This document shows, in pieces, positions 1-9,261 of a stretch of DNA of 64,000 bases; positions within the stretch are counted from its first letter, which is position 1, and each line of letters begins with the position of its first letter. Below the pieces are notes generated by a model, which ran no database searches, was not told the DNA's origin, and saw nothing but the letters and a program-made list of their open reading frames with translations. This DNA is from Shewanella gelidimarina (lineage in GTDB: Bacteria > Pseudomonadota > Gammaproteobacteria > Enterobacterales > Shewanellaceae), in the NCBI RefSeq assembly GCF_023283945.1, contig NZ_JAKIKW010000001.1:174807-238806 (forward strand). Direction: 5' to 3'. Both the position numbers and the translations under genes were made by a program.

Positions 1-108
1 GAGTTTAAGCTTAGCCGTAAAGAGTATTTTGAAATCTATAAAGTCAGTGTTGAGCATTCGTTTGCTTCAGAGTCGGTAAAACGTCAGCTATTAACATTGG
101 TAGAGTAA
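1..108 (+). CDS. Probable adenosine deaminase, C-terminal fragment
   Basis: Frame 1 is open from the first base to a TAA at 106-108, giving the last 35 residues of a protein cut by the window edge. The pattern LSRKE..., a conserved Glu-His, SFAS and KRQL resembles the C-terminal helix of bacterial adenosine deaminases, where an LSRE...E..F.S...KR.L pattern is usual. The assignment rests on this short match only. The stop codon coincides with the left boundary of the repeat element that follows. Confidence 0.4.
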   Translation, partial: EFKLSRKEYFEIYKVSVEHSFASESVKRQLLTLVE

Positions 109-387
109 TACCAGTTGCATTAAAAGTTTGACCATTCAGCGGGAATTCAAAGCCCTGTAGGCAAGATGGGGGGTTCAAACTAATAGTTATTCGATATTAA
201 AGCCCGCAACGAAGCTTAAAGGGCTTTGCCATTTGATTTAAACGTCAGCCGCACTACGTGAGCGACTCAGACTTTCCACTTCTGCTTTGCACTGGCTTAA
301 AAGGGAATAACCATTTCTTCACCAATGCGCCTTGAATTGAAAAATCTGAGGCGCTCTGAATTGGTCAAATACTTAATGCAATTGGTA
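109..387. mobile_element. MITE-like element, copy 1
   Basis: A non-coding segment of about 280 bp is bounded by imperfect terminal inverted repeats of about 34 bp: TACCAGTTGCATTAA on the left and TTAATGCAATTGGTA on the right, with GACCA/TGGTC further in. TAA flanks both ends (106-108 and 388-390) and could be a target duplication. Inside, 287-339 matches 45570-45622 of a second element in inverse orientation, with a 25-nt identical core (296-320). No transposase is encoded, so any movement would need one supplied in trans. Confidence 0.6.
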
Positions 388-462
388 TAATTCGGCACTT
401 GAGTTTACTAGCTTGGACGCTAGTGTATTTTTAGACATCATAGCGTTCAGCTAACAACGGCT

Positions 463-478
463 CAGAGCAGATGCTCTG
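463..478. repeat. Short perfect hairpin CAGAGCA-GA-TGCTCTG
   Basis: A 7-bp perfect stem with a 2-nt loop lies in the gap between the first MITE and the VOC gene. It resembles the short hairpin cassettes seen near 26.4 and 61.5 kb. The rest of 388-616 shows no supported coding region. Confidence 0.4.
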
Positions 479-616
479 GGTCGCGTTCAACCCTTTCTTT
501 ATCGCCGCCATCCACGACTCTCAATAGGTACGCTAATATAATAGATGAGTGTATCTGCAAATGAGTTTCTTGCTCAATTAAGATAATATCCAGCTTTTAA
601 CCGAGAGAAACAATAG

Positions 617-1030
617 ATGAGTAAACCGATTCAACAGCATATAGGCAGCGTGGCTTTAGTGGTCGAAAACTATGACGATGCCATTGCGTTTTACACTCAG
701 AAACTACAGTTTGAACTGATTGAAGACATTGATTTAGGTGGTGGTAAGCGCTGGGTATTGATCTCACCGCCCAACTCTACAGGAACCAACCTACTGTTAG
801 CTCAAGCGAGTAATGAAGAGCAACAGCGATCTGTTGGTTATCAAACGGGCGGGCGAGTATTTCTATTCCTGCACACTAATGACTTTTGGCGTGACTATGA
901 GTTGATGAAAACCAATGGGGTGGAGTTTACCGAAGCACCAAGGTCTGAAGAATATGGCATGGTGGTGGTATTTAAAGATCTCTATGGTACCAAGTGGGAC
1001 TTACTACAGTTAAACAAAGCCACGTCTTAG
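617..1030 (+). CDS. VOC (glyoxalase/bleomycin-resistance fold) family protein
   Basis: This 137-residue single-domain protein has the vicinal oxygen chelate pattern: an N-terminal VALVVENYDDAIAFYTQKL motif, a central strand ending in FLFLHTNDF, and a C-terminal VVVFKDLYGTKWDLLQ strand. Such proteins are usually metal-dependent lyases, isomerases, dioxygenases or antibiotic-binding proteins, and they dimerise to form the active site. The substrate cannot be told from sequence. The start is preceded by a purine-rich GAGAGAAA at suitable spacing. It stands alone between a repeat and a gene-free stretch. Confidence 0.8.
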   Translation: MSKPIQQHIGSVALVVENYDDAIAFYTQKLQFELIEDIDLGGGKRWVLISPPNSTGTNLLLAQASNEEQQRSVGYQTGGRVFLFLHTNDFWRDYELMKTNGVEFTEAPRSEEYGMVVVFKDLYGTKWDLLQLNKATS

Positions 1031-1365
1031 CCAGTGTTAACGCTGAATGAACTTGATGCCAGAGGTTAACATTCAAGGCCGTTAATACTGTTCTAAAGAG
1101 GACTGTGGGGCAACCGTTACTGGAAGAGTTGATGACGTCTGATTGTGCAGTTGAGCTTGAAGATCGCAGGATAAAGGTAAGGTTAGTGGGCTTATCTAAT
1201 AATATCTTTATTTCGTATGGAATTTTGCTCAATTGATATGTTAGTTCAACTAACATATCGTCGGCGATGGTTTGACAAAATGACAGTTCTTTAATGGCTT
1301 TATAGTATAAATATACTGATAAATTAAGAGCCTATGCAGATGATCGCAGTAGTAGCGCAAAGCCG
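1031..1365. other. Gene-free stretch
   Basis: No convincing ORF, repeat or strong terminator was seen between the VOC gene and the convergent acetyltransferase gene. An antisense frame at 972-1256 has no recognisable protein features and overlaps the VOC gene. Confidence 0.5.
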
Positions 1366-1902
1366 TTAGGTTTTATCGTCGCAGCTTAGTGACTTCAGCT
1401 GGATTACATAACTGTCGATGGTGTACCCACCCTCTTGATACTGTTTTACAAACTGCATTCCCAGCTTTTTTAGCACCTGGATAGAGCCGCTATTTTCTGG
1501 CATCACTTCGCCATAAATCGTATCCAAATCCATATGGGCACGAGCATAGGTGAGACACGCTTGGTTTGACTCAGTGGCAAAGCCTTGGCCCCAATAGTCG
1601 GGGTGAAAACGGTAACCAATATCAACAGCATTAATACGCGTTTCATTCTTAAAACCACAAAAGCCGATCACCTGCCCGGTCTCTTTTAGCACCACCGCCC
1701 AACGAGCAAAGCCAAATTCAGCATACTCTTTAAGCCAGATATTCTCGATGATGTTTGTCGCATCTTCTATGCTTTCGCACAGCCCCGCATCGCCAGTGTA
1801 GCGGTTGACGGCTTCTGGAGAGTTAAAGTCATAAACGGCTTGGGCATCGCCGCGATTAAATTCTCGAATGATTAAACGCTCTGTTTCAGTGATGACTTTC
1901 AT
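1366..1902 (-). CDS. GNAT family N-acetyltransferase (RimJ/RimL-like)
   Basis: This 178-residue protein starts TETERLIIREF, the usual opening of the RimJ/RimL-type acetyltransferases. It carries the acetyl-CoA pyrophosphate-binding loop YWGQGFATE (consensus Q/R-x-x-G-x-G/A) near residue 105, followed by the YGEVMPENSGSIQVLKKLGM segment typical of the family. These enzymes move an acetyl group from acetyl-CoA to an N-terminal or side-chain amine. The target here is unknown. It is transcribed away from the MocR-like regulator across a 108-bp gap with an inverted repeat, so it may be the regulator's target. Confidence 0.85.
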   Translation of the reverse strand: MKVITETERLIIREFNRGDAQAVYDFNSPEAVNRYTGDAGLCESIEDATNIIENIWLKEYAEFGFARWAVVLKETGQVIGFCGFKNETRINAVDIGYRFHPDYWGQGFATESNQACLTYARAHMDLDTIYGEVMPENSGSIQVLKKLGMQFVKQYQEGGYTIDSYVIQLKSLSCDDKT

Positions 1903-1920
1903 ATTTTTTACATCCTCTAT

Positions 1921-1997
1921 TCTGTATTGGTTTTTACTTTACATAGAGATTGAAATGCAAAACAGATACAGTTAAAGCCAATAAAACCCAATACAGA
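1921..1997. promoter_or_regulatory. Candidate operator: inverted repeat in the GNAT/MocR divergent promoter region
   Basis: TCTGTATTGG at 1921-1930 is repeated as its reverse complement, CCAATACAGA, at 1988-1997, and T-rich and A-rich flanks extend the match. A related AACAGATACAG lies between them at 1961-1971. The two arms sit 13-28 bp upstream of the two divergent start codons, where a bound regulator could affect both genes. The operator role is inferred. Confidence 0.4.
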
Positions 1998-2010
1998 TGG
2001 TGAACCGCTA

Positions 2011-3435
2011 ATGGCAGTGTTTAAATATCGGAAAATTGTCGATGAGATCATGACTGCCATTGAGCAAGGTCATCTGAAGGGAAAGCTGATATCGGTGCGC
2101 ACATTCGCTAAGCAAAGGCAGTTGGGGATATCAACCGTCATGCAGGCTTATCATGAATTGGAGCGTTTAGGCTGGGTGGTTGCCAAGCCCAAACGTGGCT
2201 ATTTTGTGGTCGCTAGAGTTAATGCCGAACCGCCTAATTACGGCCGTCAAATCAATAGGGTGCTTGCTGGGTTAACGCTGGATAGAGCGGTGCAATACTC
2301 TTTTAATGATGATGATATTTTACCGTTATCGTGCACTGCACCCAGTACGGTGATTGATCCCGAGTTGCTGCTTAATCAGCTGCATAAAAAAGCGCTGGCT
2401 AAACGGCCTTATAAGCTATGGATGCAAGATCCCATCGAAGGCGTGGCAGAGTTCAGATTGGCCATTTGTCATCATTTATTACGTAGCCAGCAAATCTTTA
2501 ATTATAAAAAAGTTCTGGTCACTAATGGGCGACAAGAGGGGTTAATGCTAGCGCTTACCTCTGCTAGAGCGCTGGATCAGCCGATTGCTGTCGAGTCACC
2601 CATGTCATTTTATTTTCAAACGATGTTGAAGCAGTTTAATGCGGATGTGGTTGAAATACCCATGCAGGCAGATTATCAAGATGAGTTAGCCTTGTTGAGC
2701 AGCGCATATGAGTCACAGTCTTTTGCAACCTACTTACTAAACCCCAATTTTGCCGATCCCACAGGGCGAGTACTCAGTAGCCGTGAGAAAGTACAGCTTA
2801 TCGAATGGGCTGAAATACATCATGTGACGTTAATTGAATACGACCGTGGTGAGCTCTATTTTGGCAGTGAGCGGCCTGCCACTATCGCGAGCCTAGTGAG
2901 TGAGGAGTCATCTTGCCGAGTGATCTGTATTGCTGATTTTTACGATACCGTTTCACCCACCATTAGTTTGGGCTATTTATTGTGCATTAATAGCTTTGAT
3001 GAGTGCCAATTCGCGAAACAAACGGTGGCAGAAGAACCCAGCATAGTATTGCAACACATGATGCAAGAGATGATGAATTCTGGCCGTTACCATAAACACC
3101 TATCAGCGTTACGCTGTCAAATACATCAAAATTATAATGCAACAATGGCGCTGCTGCGGCCACACTTGGCTCGTATCACTGCAGCACAATTTTATATTAG
3201 CCAGCCAAGTGGCGGCCCCTGTATTTGGTTTCAGCTACCAGCACATTTAACGAGCCAAGCGTTGTGGCATAAAGTGCTTGAAAATAAATTGTCTATTGCG
3301 CCTGGAGCCATGTTTACCCTCGATAATCGCTACGATAACTATTTCCGAGTGACGTTTGCCTTGCCGTGGAATGACGACATGATAAACGGTATTAGCCTGC
3401 TTGGAGAGATCATTGCCGACTATGTGCAGCAGTAA
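2011..3435 (+). CDS. MocR/GntR-type regulator with degenerate aminotransferase domain
   Basis: This 474-residue protein has an N-terminal GntR winged helix (about residues 1-75; SVRTFAKQRQLGISTVMQAY, then GYFVV). A fold-type I aminotransferase-like domain follows, closest in layout to Escherichia coli YdcR. MocR proteins normally hold PLP on a lysine in an SFSK-x-x-x-PG-x-R-x-G motif. Here the equivalent stretch reads ADFYDTVSPTISLGY: the lysine is Asp and the phosphate-contacting Arg is Ser. The usual NP-x-G asparagine is replaced (ADPTG), and the EDD-x-Y segment is altered (EYDRGELYFG). The protein probably senses another ligand or has lost PLP binding. The divergent acetyltransferase is its likeliest target. 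Confidence 0.85.
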   Translation: MAVFKYRKIVDEIMTAIEQGHLKGKLISVRTFAKQRQLGISTVMQAYHELERLGWVVAKPKRGYFVVARVNAEPPNYGRQINRVLAGLTLDRAVQYSFNDDDILPLSCTAPSTVIDPELLLNQLHKKALAKRPYKLWMQDPIEGVAEFRLAICHHLLRSQQIFNYKKVLVTNGRQEGLMLALTSARALDQPIAVESPMSFYFQTMLKQFNADVVEIPMQADYQDELALLSSAYESQSFATYLLNPNFADPTGRVLSSREKVQLIEWAEIHHVTLIEYDRGELYFGSERPATIASLVSEESSCRVICIADFYDTVSPTISLGYLLCINSFDECQFAKQTVAEEPSIVLQHMMQEMMNSGRYHKHLSALRCQIHQNYNATMALLRPHLARITAAQFYISQPSGGPCIWFQLPAHLTSQALWHKVLENKLSIAPGAMFTLDNRYDNYFRVTFALPWNDDMINGISLLGEIIADYVQQ

Positions 3436-3729
3436 ACGTTTATAGCCAAACACCCTAAAAAAAGAAGGTTCAGCATATCGATAAGTAACAGCGCATACGT
3501 CGCTATTACTTTGACTTAACGGCCTCTTCAGCGTGCTTGGTGGTATTGCCTCCGTCGTTGTTCTTTGTACGCTTCACACCCTCGCCCCCTATTCTGTCTA
3601 CGCTAGGTAAGAATGCTAGGACTATTGCCTCTAAGTTGTTGTAAATTTCTTAATTTCTGTTCCACAAACTTGAATCTTCTCTGTCCTCAACTAGTCTTTA
3701 TTGACGCAGAATTTTAACAGGGACAGTGA

Positions 3730-4122
3730 ATGACGTTACCCGCCAAATTTCTTATTCTAGCGATGTTAGGGTTGATACCTATAGCACTGTCATATGGATT
3801 ATTCCCGCCGATCACGATGCACTTTTTGTTTGGTATTGAAGCCGAAGGCATTAATTTCGTCCAAATATTTCGCGCCATTATGGGGCTTTATTTGGCGTTA
3901 GCGCTGTTTTGGCTGTTGGGAGCGTATAAACAAAAGTATCGACTGCCAGCGTTATACAGCTTAGTTGTTTTTATGCTTGGGCTCGGCTCTGGACGATTGC
4001 TGAGTTTAGTGATCGACGGCATGCCTCACTGGTTACTCTTTGTTTATCTCTTGTTGGAGATTGGCTTGGGTTTGACAGGTATTTTTATGATTAAAAAATC
4101 AGCAAAAGAGGAATTGAAATGA
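3730..4122 (+). CDS. DUF4345-type small inner-membrane protein
   Basis: This 130-residue hydrophobic protein has about four membrane segments. The pattern FRAIMGLYLALALFWLLGA followed by GLGSGRLLSLVIDG matches the DUF4345 family, whose function is unknown. Its stop codon overlaps the start of the sulfatase gene (ATGA-type, 4 bases shared), so the two are probably translated together. The role may be linked to the sulfatase, but nothing in the sequence shows how. The 294 bp before it hold nothing I can identify. Confidence 0.6.
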   Translation: MTLPAKFLILAMLGLIPIALSYGLFPPITMHFLFGIEAEGINFVQIFRAIMGLYLALALFWLLGAYKQKYRLPALYSLVVFMLGLGSGRLLSLVIDGMPHWLLFVYLLLEIGLGLTGIFMIKKSAKEELK

Positions 4123-5621
4123 AAAGGATGTTCAAATTTATAGCGTGTGGAGTTTTGATAGCACTCTCTTTTTCGGCGACTGCCGCAAAAGACCAACCAA
4201 ATATTTTCGTTATCTTTACCGATGACATTGGCATCTCTAATCTCAGTGCGTATCACAATGGGGTGATGAGTAGTCGCACTCCCAATATCGATAGCATTGC
4301 TGAAAAAGGCATGCTGTTAACCGATTATTATGCTCAACCCTCATGTACCGCAGGACGTTCGGCCTTTATGACGGGACAGTTTCCGGTACGCACAGGGATG
4401 CATACCGTGGGGTTACCCGGTGGCCCTGTTGGATTGAATCAAGATACGCCCACGCTGCCTGAAGTATTGAAAAAGATGGGGTATATGACAGGCCAGTTTG
4501 GTAAGAATCACTTAGGTGACCGAGATGACTTTTTACCGACCAAGCATGGTTTTGATGAATACTGGGGTTGGCTATACCATTTGAATGCAATGGAATACAC
4601 CGAAGATCCTGATTGGCCAAAAGATAAAGCGTTTCAGAAGTTTGCACCGCGAAACGTGATCCATGCTAAATCCGATGGAAAGGGTGGTCAGTCGATTAAG
4701 GATGACGGACCATTGTCTATTGAGCGGATGCGGACGCTTGATGATGAAGTTAACAAGCACGCCATTAACTTTATTGAAAAAGCAGTAAAAGCTAACAAGC
4801 CATTTTTCACCTGGTATTGTCCATCTCGCGGCCATGTATGGACACACCTTTCACCCAAATATGAAAAAATGCTGGGTACCAATGGTTGGGGTCTTCAAGA
4901 AGTGGTGATGAAAGATCTCGATGATCATGTTGGTGAGATGCTGGCAAAAATTGAAGAGCTAGGGATTGCCGACAATACCATTATTATTTTCACTGCCGAC
5001 AATGGACCAGAGATCATGACTTGGCCCGACGGTGGTATGACGCCGTTTCATGGTGAGAAAGGAACTACCTGGGAAGGGGGCGTTAGAGCGCCATTTTTGA
5101 TTCAGTGGCCTAACAATATTCCTGCTGGTACGGTTAATAATGGCATGTTTGATGGAATGGACTTATTGCCCACTTTAGTCGCAGCAGCGGGTGGCCCTCA
5201 GGATCTGAAACAGAAAATGCTCAAGGGCTACAAAGGTTTTACAGCCCATCTAGACGGTTACAATCAGCTGGATATGTTAACTAAGGATGCTCCCTCCAAT
5301 CGAAAGGAGATCTTCTATTACGAACGCACCAAACTACAAGCTGTGCGAGTCGGTAATTGGAAGGCGCATTTTGTGGTGCAAAATAATGGCTGGGGTGGTG
5401 CAAAAGAGGAGCTAAATGCACCGCTATTGTTTAATTTACGTCAAGACCCCTATGAAAGGGCTGCCGAGGAGTCGGGTATGTACCTTAAGTGGATGGGGCA
5501 AAAAATGTGGGCCTTTGGTCCAGTGCAAGAAGCGGTAGCGCAGCATTTAGCCACGTTTAAGCAGTGGCCTGCGGTGACGGCTGACAGTGGCCCGATTAAT
5601 ACTGGCGGCGTTGGTAACTAG
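4119..5621 (+). CDS. Periplasmic arylsulfatase (formylglycine sulfatase family)
   Basis: This 500-residue protein starts with a Sec signal peptide (MKRMFKF, hydrophobic core, ATAA cleavage region). FTDDIG (Asp35-Asp36) supplies metal ligands. PSCTAGRS places Cys76 in the C-x-A-x-R motif, where the cysteine is oxidised to formylglycine. TADNGPE and the GEKGTTWEGGVRAP region complete the usual active site. It hydrolyses a sulfate ester, probably of an algal polysaccharide or aryl sulfate, outside the cytoplasm; the true substrate is unknown. It needs a formylglycine-generating enzyme encoded elsewhere. It is coupled to the DUF4345 gene upstream and followed by a terminator. Confidence 0.9.
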   Translation: MKRMFKFIACGVLIALSFSATAAKDQPNIFVIFTDDIGISNLSAYHNGVMSSRTPNIDSIAEKGMLLTDYYAQPSCTAGRSAFMTGQFPVRTGMHTVGLPGGPVGLNQDTPTLPEVLKKMGYMTGQFGKNHLGDRDDFLPTKHGFDEYWGWLYHLNAMEYTEDPDWPKDKAFQKFAPRNVIHAKSDGKGGQSIKDDGPLSIERMRTLDDEVNKHAINFIEKAVKANKPFFTWYCPSRGHVWTHLSPKYEKMLGTNGWGLQEVVMKDLDDHVGEMLAKIEELGIADNTIIIFTADNGPEIMTWPDGGMTPFHGEKGTTWEGGVRAPFLIQWPNNIPAGTVNNGMFDGMDLLPTLVAAAGGPQDLKQKMLKGYKGFTAHLDGYNQLDMLTKDAPSNRKEIFYYERTKLQAVRVGNWKAHFVVQNNGWGGAKEELNAPLLFNLRQDPYERAAEESGMYLKWMGQKMWAFGPVQEAVAQHLATFKQWPAVTADSGPINTGGVGN

Positions 5622-5656
5622 AGGCGGATAGTCGCCGTTGAAATAGCGACACGTTG

Positions 5657-5685
5657 AAAGCTCATCATTTACGATGAGCTTTTTT
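5657..5685 (+). terminator. Rho-independent terminator after the sulfatase gene
   Basis: AAAGCTCATC pairs with GATGAGCTTT across a 6-nt loop, and a run of T follows. It lies 35 bp after the sulfatase stop. Confidence 0.85.
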
Positions 5686-5802
5686 ATGGACAATATAAAG
5701 GGCTACTAATTTGATAACCCTGTTTTCTCTCTGTATTTGTTTGCGGTAAATTGCACTAGCATATAGATACAGCCACTATTCTAACATTGAAAGGAACACC
5801 TC

Positions 5803-6276
5803 ATGATCGAACAAGGACAAGCTTTACCCGCTGGCACTCTGGCAGAACTCACAGCCGATGGCATGTTAAATCATAATGTTGCCGAGTTATTTGCTAATAA
5901 AAAGGTGGTGCTTTTTGCGGTACCGGGTGCATTTACGCCGACCTGTTCAGAAGCACATTTACCCGGTTTTGTAGTGATGGCAGATGAATTTAAAGCTAAG
6001 GGTGTAGACATTGTTGCCTGTGTTTCAGTTAATGATGCATTTGTAATGAAGGCATGGGGAGCTGCGCAAAATGCATCTGAATTGATGATGTTAGCCGACG
6101 GCGATGCGAGCTTTACCAAAGCATTAGGACTCGAAATGGACACTGCTGGTTTTGGCGGTGTACGTTCACAGCGCTACGCTATGGTGATTGATAATGGCGT
6201 AGTTACAACATTAAATGTTGAGGCACCACAGTCATTTGAGGTCAGTACAGCTGCCGCGATTTTAGCGACACTTTAA
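5803..6276 (+). CDS. Peroxiredoxin (Prx5-type)
   Basis: This 157-residue thiol peroxidase has the peroxidatic motif FAVPGAFTPTCSEAHLPGF with Cys48, and a second cysteine, Cys73, in VACVSVNDAFVMKAWG. Both are typical of the Prx5/hybrid-peroxiredoxin group. It reduces hydrogen peroxide and organic peroxides in the cytoplasm, recycled by glutathione/glutaredoxin or thioredoxin. It lacks the glutaredoxin domain fused to some relatives, and there is no C-terminal resolving cysteine. AAAGGAAC before the ATG is a good ribosome binding site. Confidence 0.9.
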   Translation: MIEQGQALPAGTLAELTADGMLNHNVAELFANKKVVLFAVPGAFTPTCSEAHLPGFVVMADEFKAKGVDIVACVSVNDAFVMKAWGAAQNASELMMLADGDASFTKALGLEMDTAGFGGVRSQRYAMVIDNGVVTTLNVEAPQSFEVSTAAAILATL

Positions 6277-6291
6277 GCGGTAAATGCATAT

Positions 6292-6319
6292 AAAAAAGGA
6301 GCCTATAGGCTCCTTTTTT
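6292..6319. terminator. Bidirectional terminator
   Basis: A perfect 12-bp stem with a TATA loop has A-rich and T-rich outer flanks (core GGAGCC-TATA-GGCTCC). It serves the peroxiredoxin gene and the convergent outer-membrane protein gene. Confidence 0.9.
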
Positions 6320-6354
6320 GTTTGATATACTTCTGTTTAAGCTACTGACATACT

Positions 6355-7206
6355 TTAAAAGTAATGCACGTATTCAACGGCAACGCGATACAGTACGTCA
6401 TCAAAGCCAATCAAGTCTTGCTCTGATTCACGGTCAATATATTGAGTGATAAAGTGCAGCAAGTTGTTGTTATCAGCTAACGGCACAACCACGCTCATAT
6501 TCAGACGGTTAAAGGTGTATGACTTGCCATCTTTATAACCCCAAAGGCCATCATAACGGCTGTAATCAATGCCTAGTTGCACACCAGAGTGGCCAAAGGT
6601 GTAACGGTTGGTCCAAGAAAAGTAGTAACCATAACCTTTGCGGTTGAGCTCATCTTCGCTGATCCCAAGATGTTCTCTTGGCCAGTCATCGTCTTTCTCT
6701 TCTTCGCTATAAGCAAGGCCCAGCGTTAAGCCCAAATCATAGTAATCGACTTCACCATAGCGATTGTTGAGTCCAAGCCCTGCAATGGCGAGTTGTTCAA
6801 ACTCTTCCAGTTGTTGGCTGTTATAGTGACCTTCGTAGCGACCCACAAAGCTTAAGGTGTGGTTAGCGTTATTGTTGATATTCATGAAAGGACGTTGGTA
6901 GTGAAGCTTCATGTCCATCGAGTTACGATATCTATCTTCGTCGTATTTCTCTGAATCTTGTTCGTAATAATAAGTGCCGCGGACCCTAAAGTAATTCTTG
7001 TCTAACTGGTAGGTATTATCGTAGCGAAGGTCGTCCCAAATGACAGAGACACCCAGACCCTTAGACAGGGAGCTATCAGGAGAATCTTCATAGGTTTCCA
7101 TCGCCGTTAATATGGATATTGCAAAAGGGGAGTCAGACTCGGCTGCATTAACCTGACCTGATAAAAAGCTTGTCGCGATAACCGCGCTTAAGAGGAGGTT
7201 ATTCAT
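6355..7206 (-). CDS. Predicted outer-membrane beta-barrel protein
   Basis: The start is set at MNNLLLSAVIATSFLSG, preceded by AGGGATATT. It gives a clear signal peptide with cleavage near VNA-AES; an upstream in-frame ATG at 7239 would bury it. The 283-residue product has alternating aromatic-rich strands (YFRVRGTYYYEQ, LGINNRYGEVDYYDLGLTLG, YYFSWTNRYTFGHSGVQLG) and ends in VEYVHYF. A terminal aromatic residue is the usual BAM recognition signal of barrel proteins. I do not recognise the family. It might be a small porin-like or surface protein, and its ligand is unknown. Confidence 0.65.
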   Translation of the reverse strand: MNNLLLSAVIATSFLSGQVNAAESDSPFAISILTAMETYEDSPDSSLSKGLGVSVIWDDLRYDNTYQLDKNYFRVRGTYYYEQDSEKYDEDRYRNSMDMKLHYQRPFMNINNNANHTLSFVGRYEGHYNSQQLEEFEQLAIAGLGLNNRYGEVDYYDLGLTLGLAYSEEEKDDDWPREHLGISEDELNRKGYGYYFSWTNRYTFGHSGVQLGIDYSRYDGLWGYKDGKSYTFNRLNMSVVVPLADNNNLLHFITQYIDRESEQDLIGFDDVLYRVAVEYVHYF

Positions 7207-7317
7207 AATATCCCTATTCCCTTTGTTAAAATTCAGCATAACGCTATTGAAAGTACTGTTATTTTAGCTGGATTCTTACAGAAAGGTTACAAAAACCTAG
7301 TATCACCGCCATATTTT

Positions 7318-9261
7318 TCAAACGCCTGTCTTAATGCCTAAGCTGACTTCGATATTTTCAACGCTCAATTCAACCTCTTTGGCTATCTCATCACTTTGCT
7401 GTGAGGCAGCTTGAGCATGGTCTTTAAGGCTGTTCATTGCGCTAACAAAGTCGTCCAAATAGCTTACTTGCTCTAAGGCACTATTAGCCCCTTGTTTGGC
7501 GGTACTGGCCATCTCGCTTGCTTGAAATTGCACATTTTGAGCGACTTGCCATAGGCTTTGTGCACGCTGCTTTTGAGTCTGTGTAGCCTCTTCAATGCCA
7601 TGCACCCGTTCATCAAGGTCAGTATTAGCTTGAGTGAGCTGGTTGAGGATCTGCATAATCTCTTTTAGTGAGATTTGGGTACGTTGCGATAGATTTCTGA
7701 CCTCGTCCGCCACCACGGCAAAGCCTCGGCCTTTCTCGCCCGCTCTGGCGGCTTCGATAGCAGCATTAAGGGCGAGTAGGTTGGTTTGTTCGGCAATGTT
7801 ACTGATCACATCAATGATTCTAGACACGTCAGAAACCGACGTTGTAAGGCTAGCAAGCGATTGATGGCAGTGTGTGACAGCAACTTGTGAGTCTTGTGTT
7901 GCATCGAGCACGGCTTGGGCTTCTTGCTGGCTGAGCTGCATCTGCTGCATGGTCTGTTGTGCGCTTTGCTCCACTTGCCCCGAGGTTTGACTCACATCTT
8001 GCGCCAATACACGGATATGCTCAGTTTGGTCTTGTGCGGTGAGCACAATATTTTGAGTTTGCTCTGTACTGGCAGAAAGATGTGAAATACGGTTAACGAG
8101 TAAGCTAAGAGAGTTAGATACATGAGTTATCTGCTCACGTTGTACCTCATCTTCTTTCTCGAAGCGTTGTAAAAGCTGGTTGAAATGGCCCGCAATTTGA
8201 CCCGTTTCGCAGCGACGCTGAATGGCCAGTCGTTCTCGACTATTGGATTCACTTAACTTGTGGAAGGCGCGGTTAAGATGTTTGAGCGGTTTAATCACCC
8301 GTCGTTGTTGCAGTATTAAATAGCCGATAGCAAAAAGAATAAGCACAGACACCATAGTATAGATAGCCATACTGAGCTCTTGCTTTAGTTGCTGATTATG
8401 TTGCTCTTGCTCCATACCGAGCGCCAATAATAGCTGTTCGATGGTGGCGATATCTTGGGTCATTGCTTGCTGGGTACGTTGGTTTTCAATCAATAGCGAG
8501 TGGGTATTGTTGACCTCTTTGTTATAGCGATTACTTAAGCTTAATAGCTCACTGTGGGCGCTCTCTCCTATCTCTATCTCTTCTCCGCTTTCATCTCCGA
8601 GCGCAAACTCGTCAACTTCCAGCGTTTCATATATCCCGATAAGCGGCAAAGCATCGAGCTTGTCATGCCACAAGTTAAGCTCATTAATAAGGCTGTCTAA
8701 TATGGATTTAAGTCGCTGCTCTTTGCCGATCAAATACCCGTCAGTGACTTGCGATAAGTCATAGATTAAAGGCGGCAGTTCTCTGGTTAAGGCTAAGTAT
8801 TTATTGGCAAGTTGTGGCTGTTGCTGCAAGCCTTGAAATGCATAATCAGCCAGACGACGATTGTAATCGAGCATCTCTGATTCTGCATGGGCTAATAATT
8901 GCCTGGGATTACCTGCAAGCTTACCCGCAGCACGATAGTCATTGTCGAGGGCGATAATAAAGTGTCGAATCGACCCTTGTAGCAGCAAGACTTCAACGCT
9001 TTGTTGTCGACTGATTTGCATCTCAATTTTAGCTAAGTTGAGCTTCGCTTGTTCAAGCTGACTAGCATCACCACTGGTAAGGTAGCTATCAAGCTCACGT
9101 CTAATTTCAACTAGAAAGGTTTTTTGGATCTGTTGTAGCTGGGAAGTTTGTTGCTCAATGAACAGCCGCTCTTGACTGCTCCAAAACACGACACCAGCCA
9201 GTAATGCTGCAATGAGCAGCAACACAGCTGATGCAGAAAGCGATAGGGTTGATATTTTCAT
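7318..9261 (-). CDS. Methyl-accepting chemotaxis protein
   Basis: This 647-residue receptor has one membrane helix at about residues 9-30, then a long helical periplasmic sensor of about 270 residues rich in Gln and Leu. A second membrane helix lies near residue 300-320, followed by a HAMP linker. The C-terminal signalling hairpin contains the highly conserved tip [31 protein letters not shown], which contacts CheA and CheW. The periplasmic part resembles no ligand domain I can name, so the stimulus is unknown. No other chemotaxis genes are nearby. Confidence 0.95.
   Translation of the reverse strand: MKISTLSLSASAVLLLIAALLAGVVFWSSQERLFIEQQTSQLQQIQKTFLVEIRRELDSYLTSGDASQLEQAKLNLAKIEMQISRQQSVEVLLLQGSIRHFIIALDNDYRAAGKLAGNPRQLLAHAESEMLDYNRRLADYAFQGLQQQPQLANKYLALTRELPPLIYDLSQVTDGYLIGKEQRLKSILDSLINELNLWHDKLDALPLIGIYETLEVDEFALGDESGEEIEIGESAHSELLSLSNRYNKEVNNTHSLLIENQRTQQAMTQDIATIEQLLLALGMEQEQHNQQLKQELSMAIYTMVSVLILFAIGYLILQQRRVIKPLKHLNRAFHKLSESNSRERLAIQRRCETGQIAGHFNQLLQRFEKEDEVQREQITHVSNSLSLLVNRISHLSASTEQTQNIVLTAQDQTEHIRVLAQDVSQTSGQVEQSAQQTMQQMQLSQQEAQAVLDATQDSQVAVTHCHQSLASLTTSVSDVSRIIDVISNIAEQTNLLALNAAIEAARAGEKGRGFAVVADEVRNLSQRTQISLKEIMQILNQLTQANTDLDERVHGIEEATQTQKQRAQSLWQVAQNVQFQASEMASTAKQGANSALEQVSYLDDFVSAMNSLKDHAQAASQQSDEIAKEVELSVENIEVSLGIKTGV

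Noticed and set aside
972-1256. Minus-strand frame of 94 codons after the VOC gene
   Set aside because: It overlaps the VOC gene end, has no ribosome site and no protein-like features.
4366-4882. Three minus-strand frames inside the sulfatase gene
   Set aside because: The plus-strand sulfatase has all catalytic motifs in frame, so these are shadows.
7634-8085. Plus-strand frames opposite the chemoreceptor gene
   Set aside because: They are antisense to the conserved signalling tip and have no supporting start sites.
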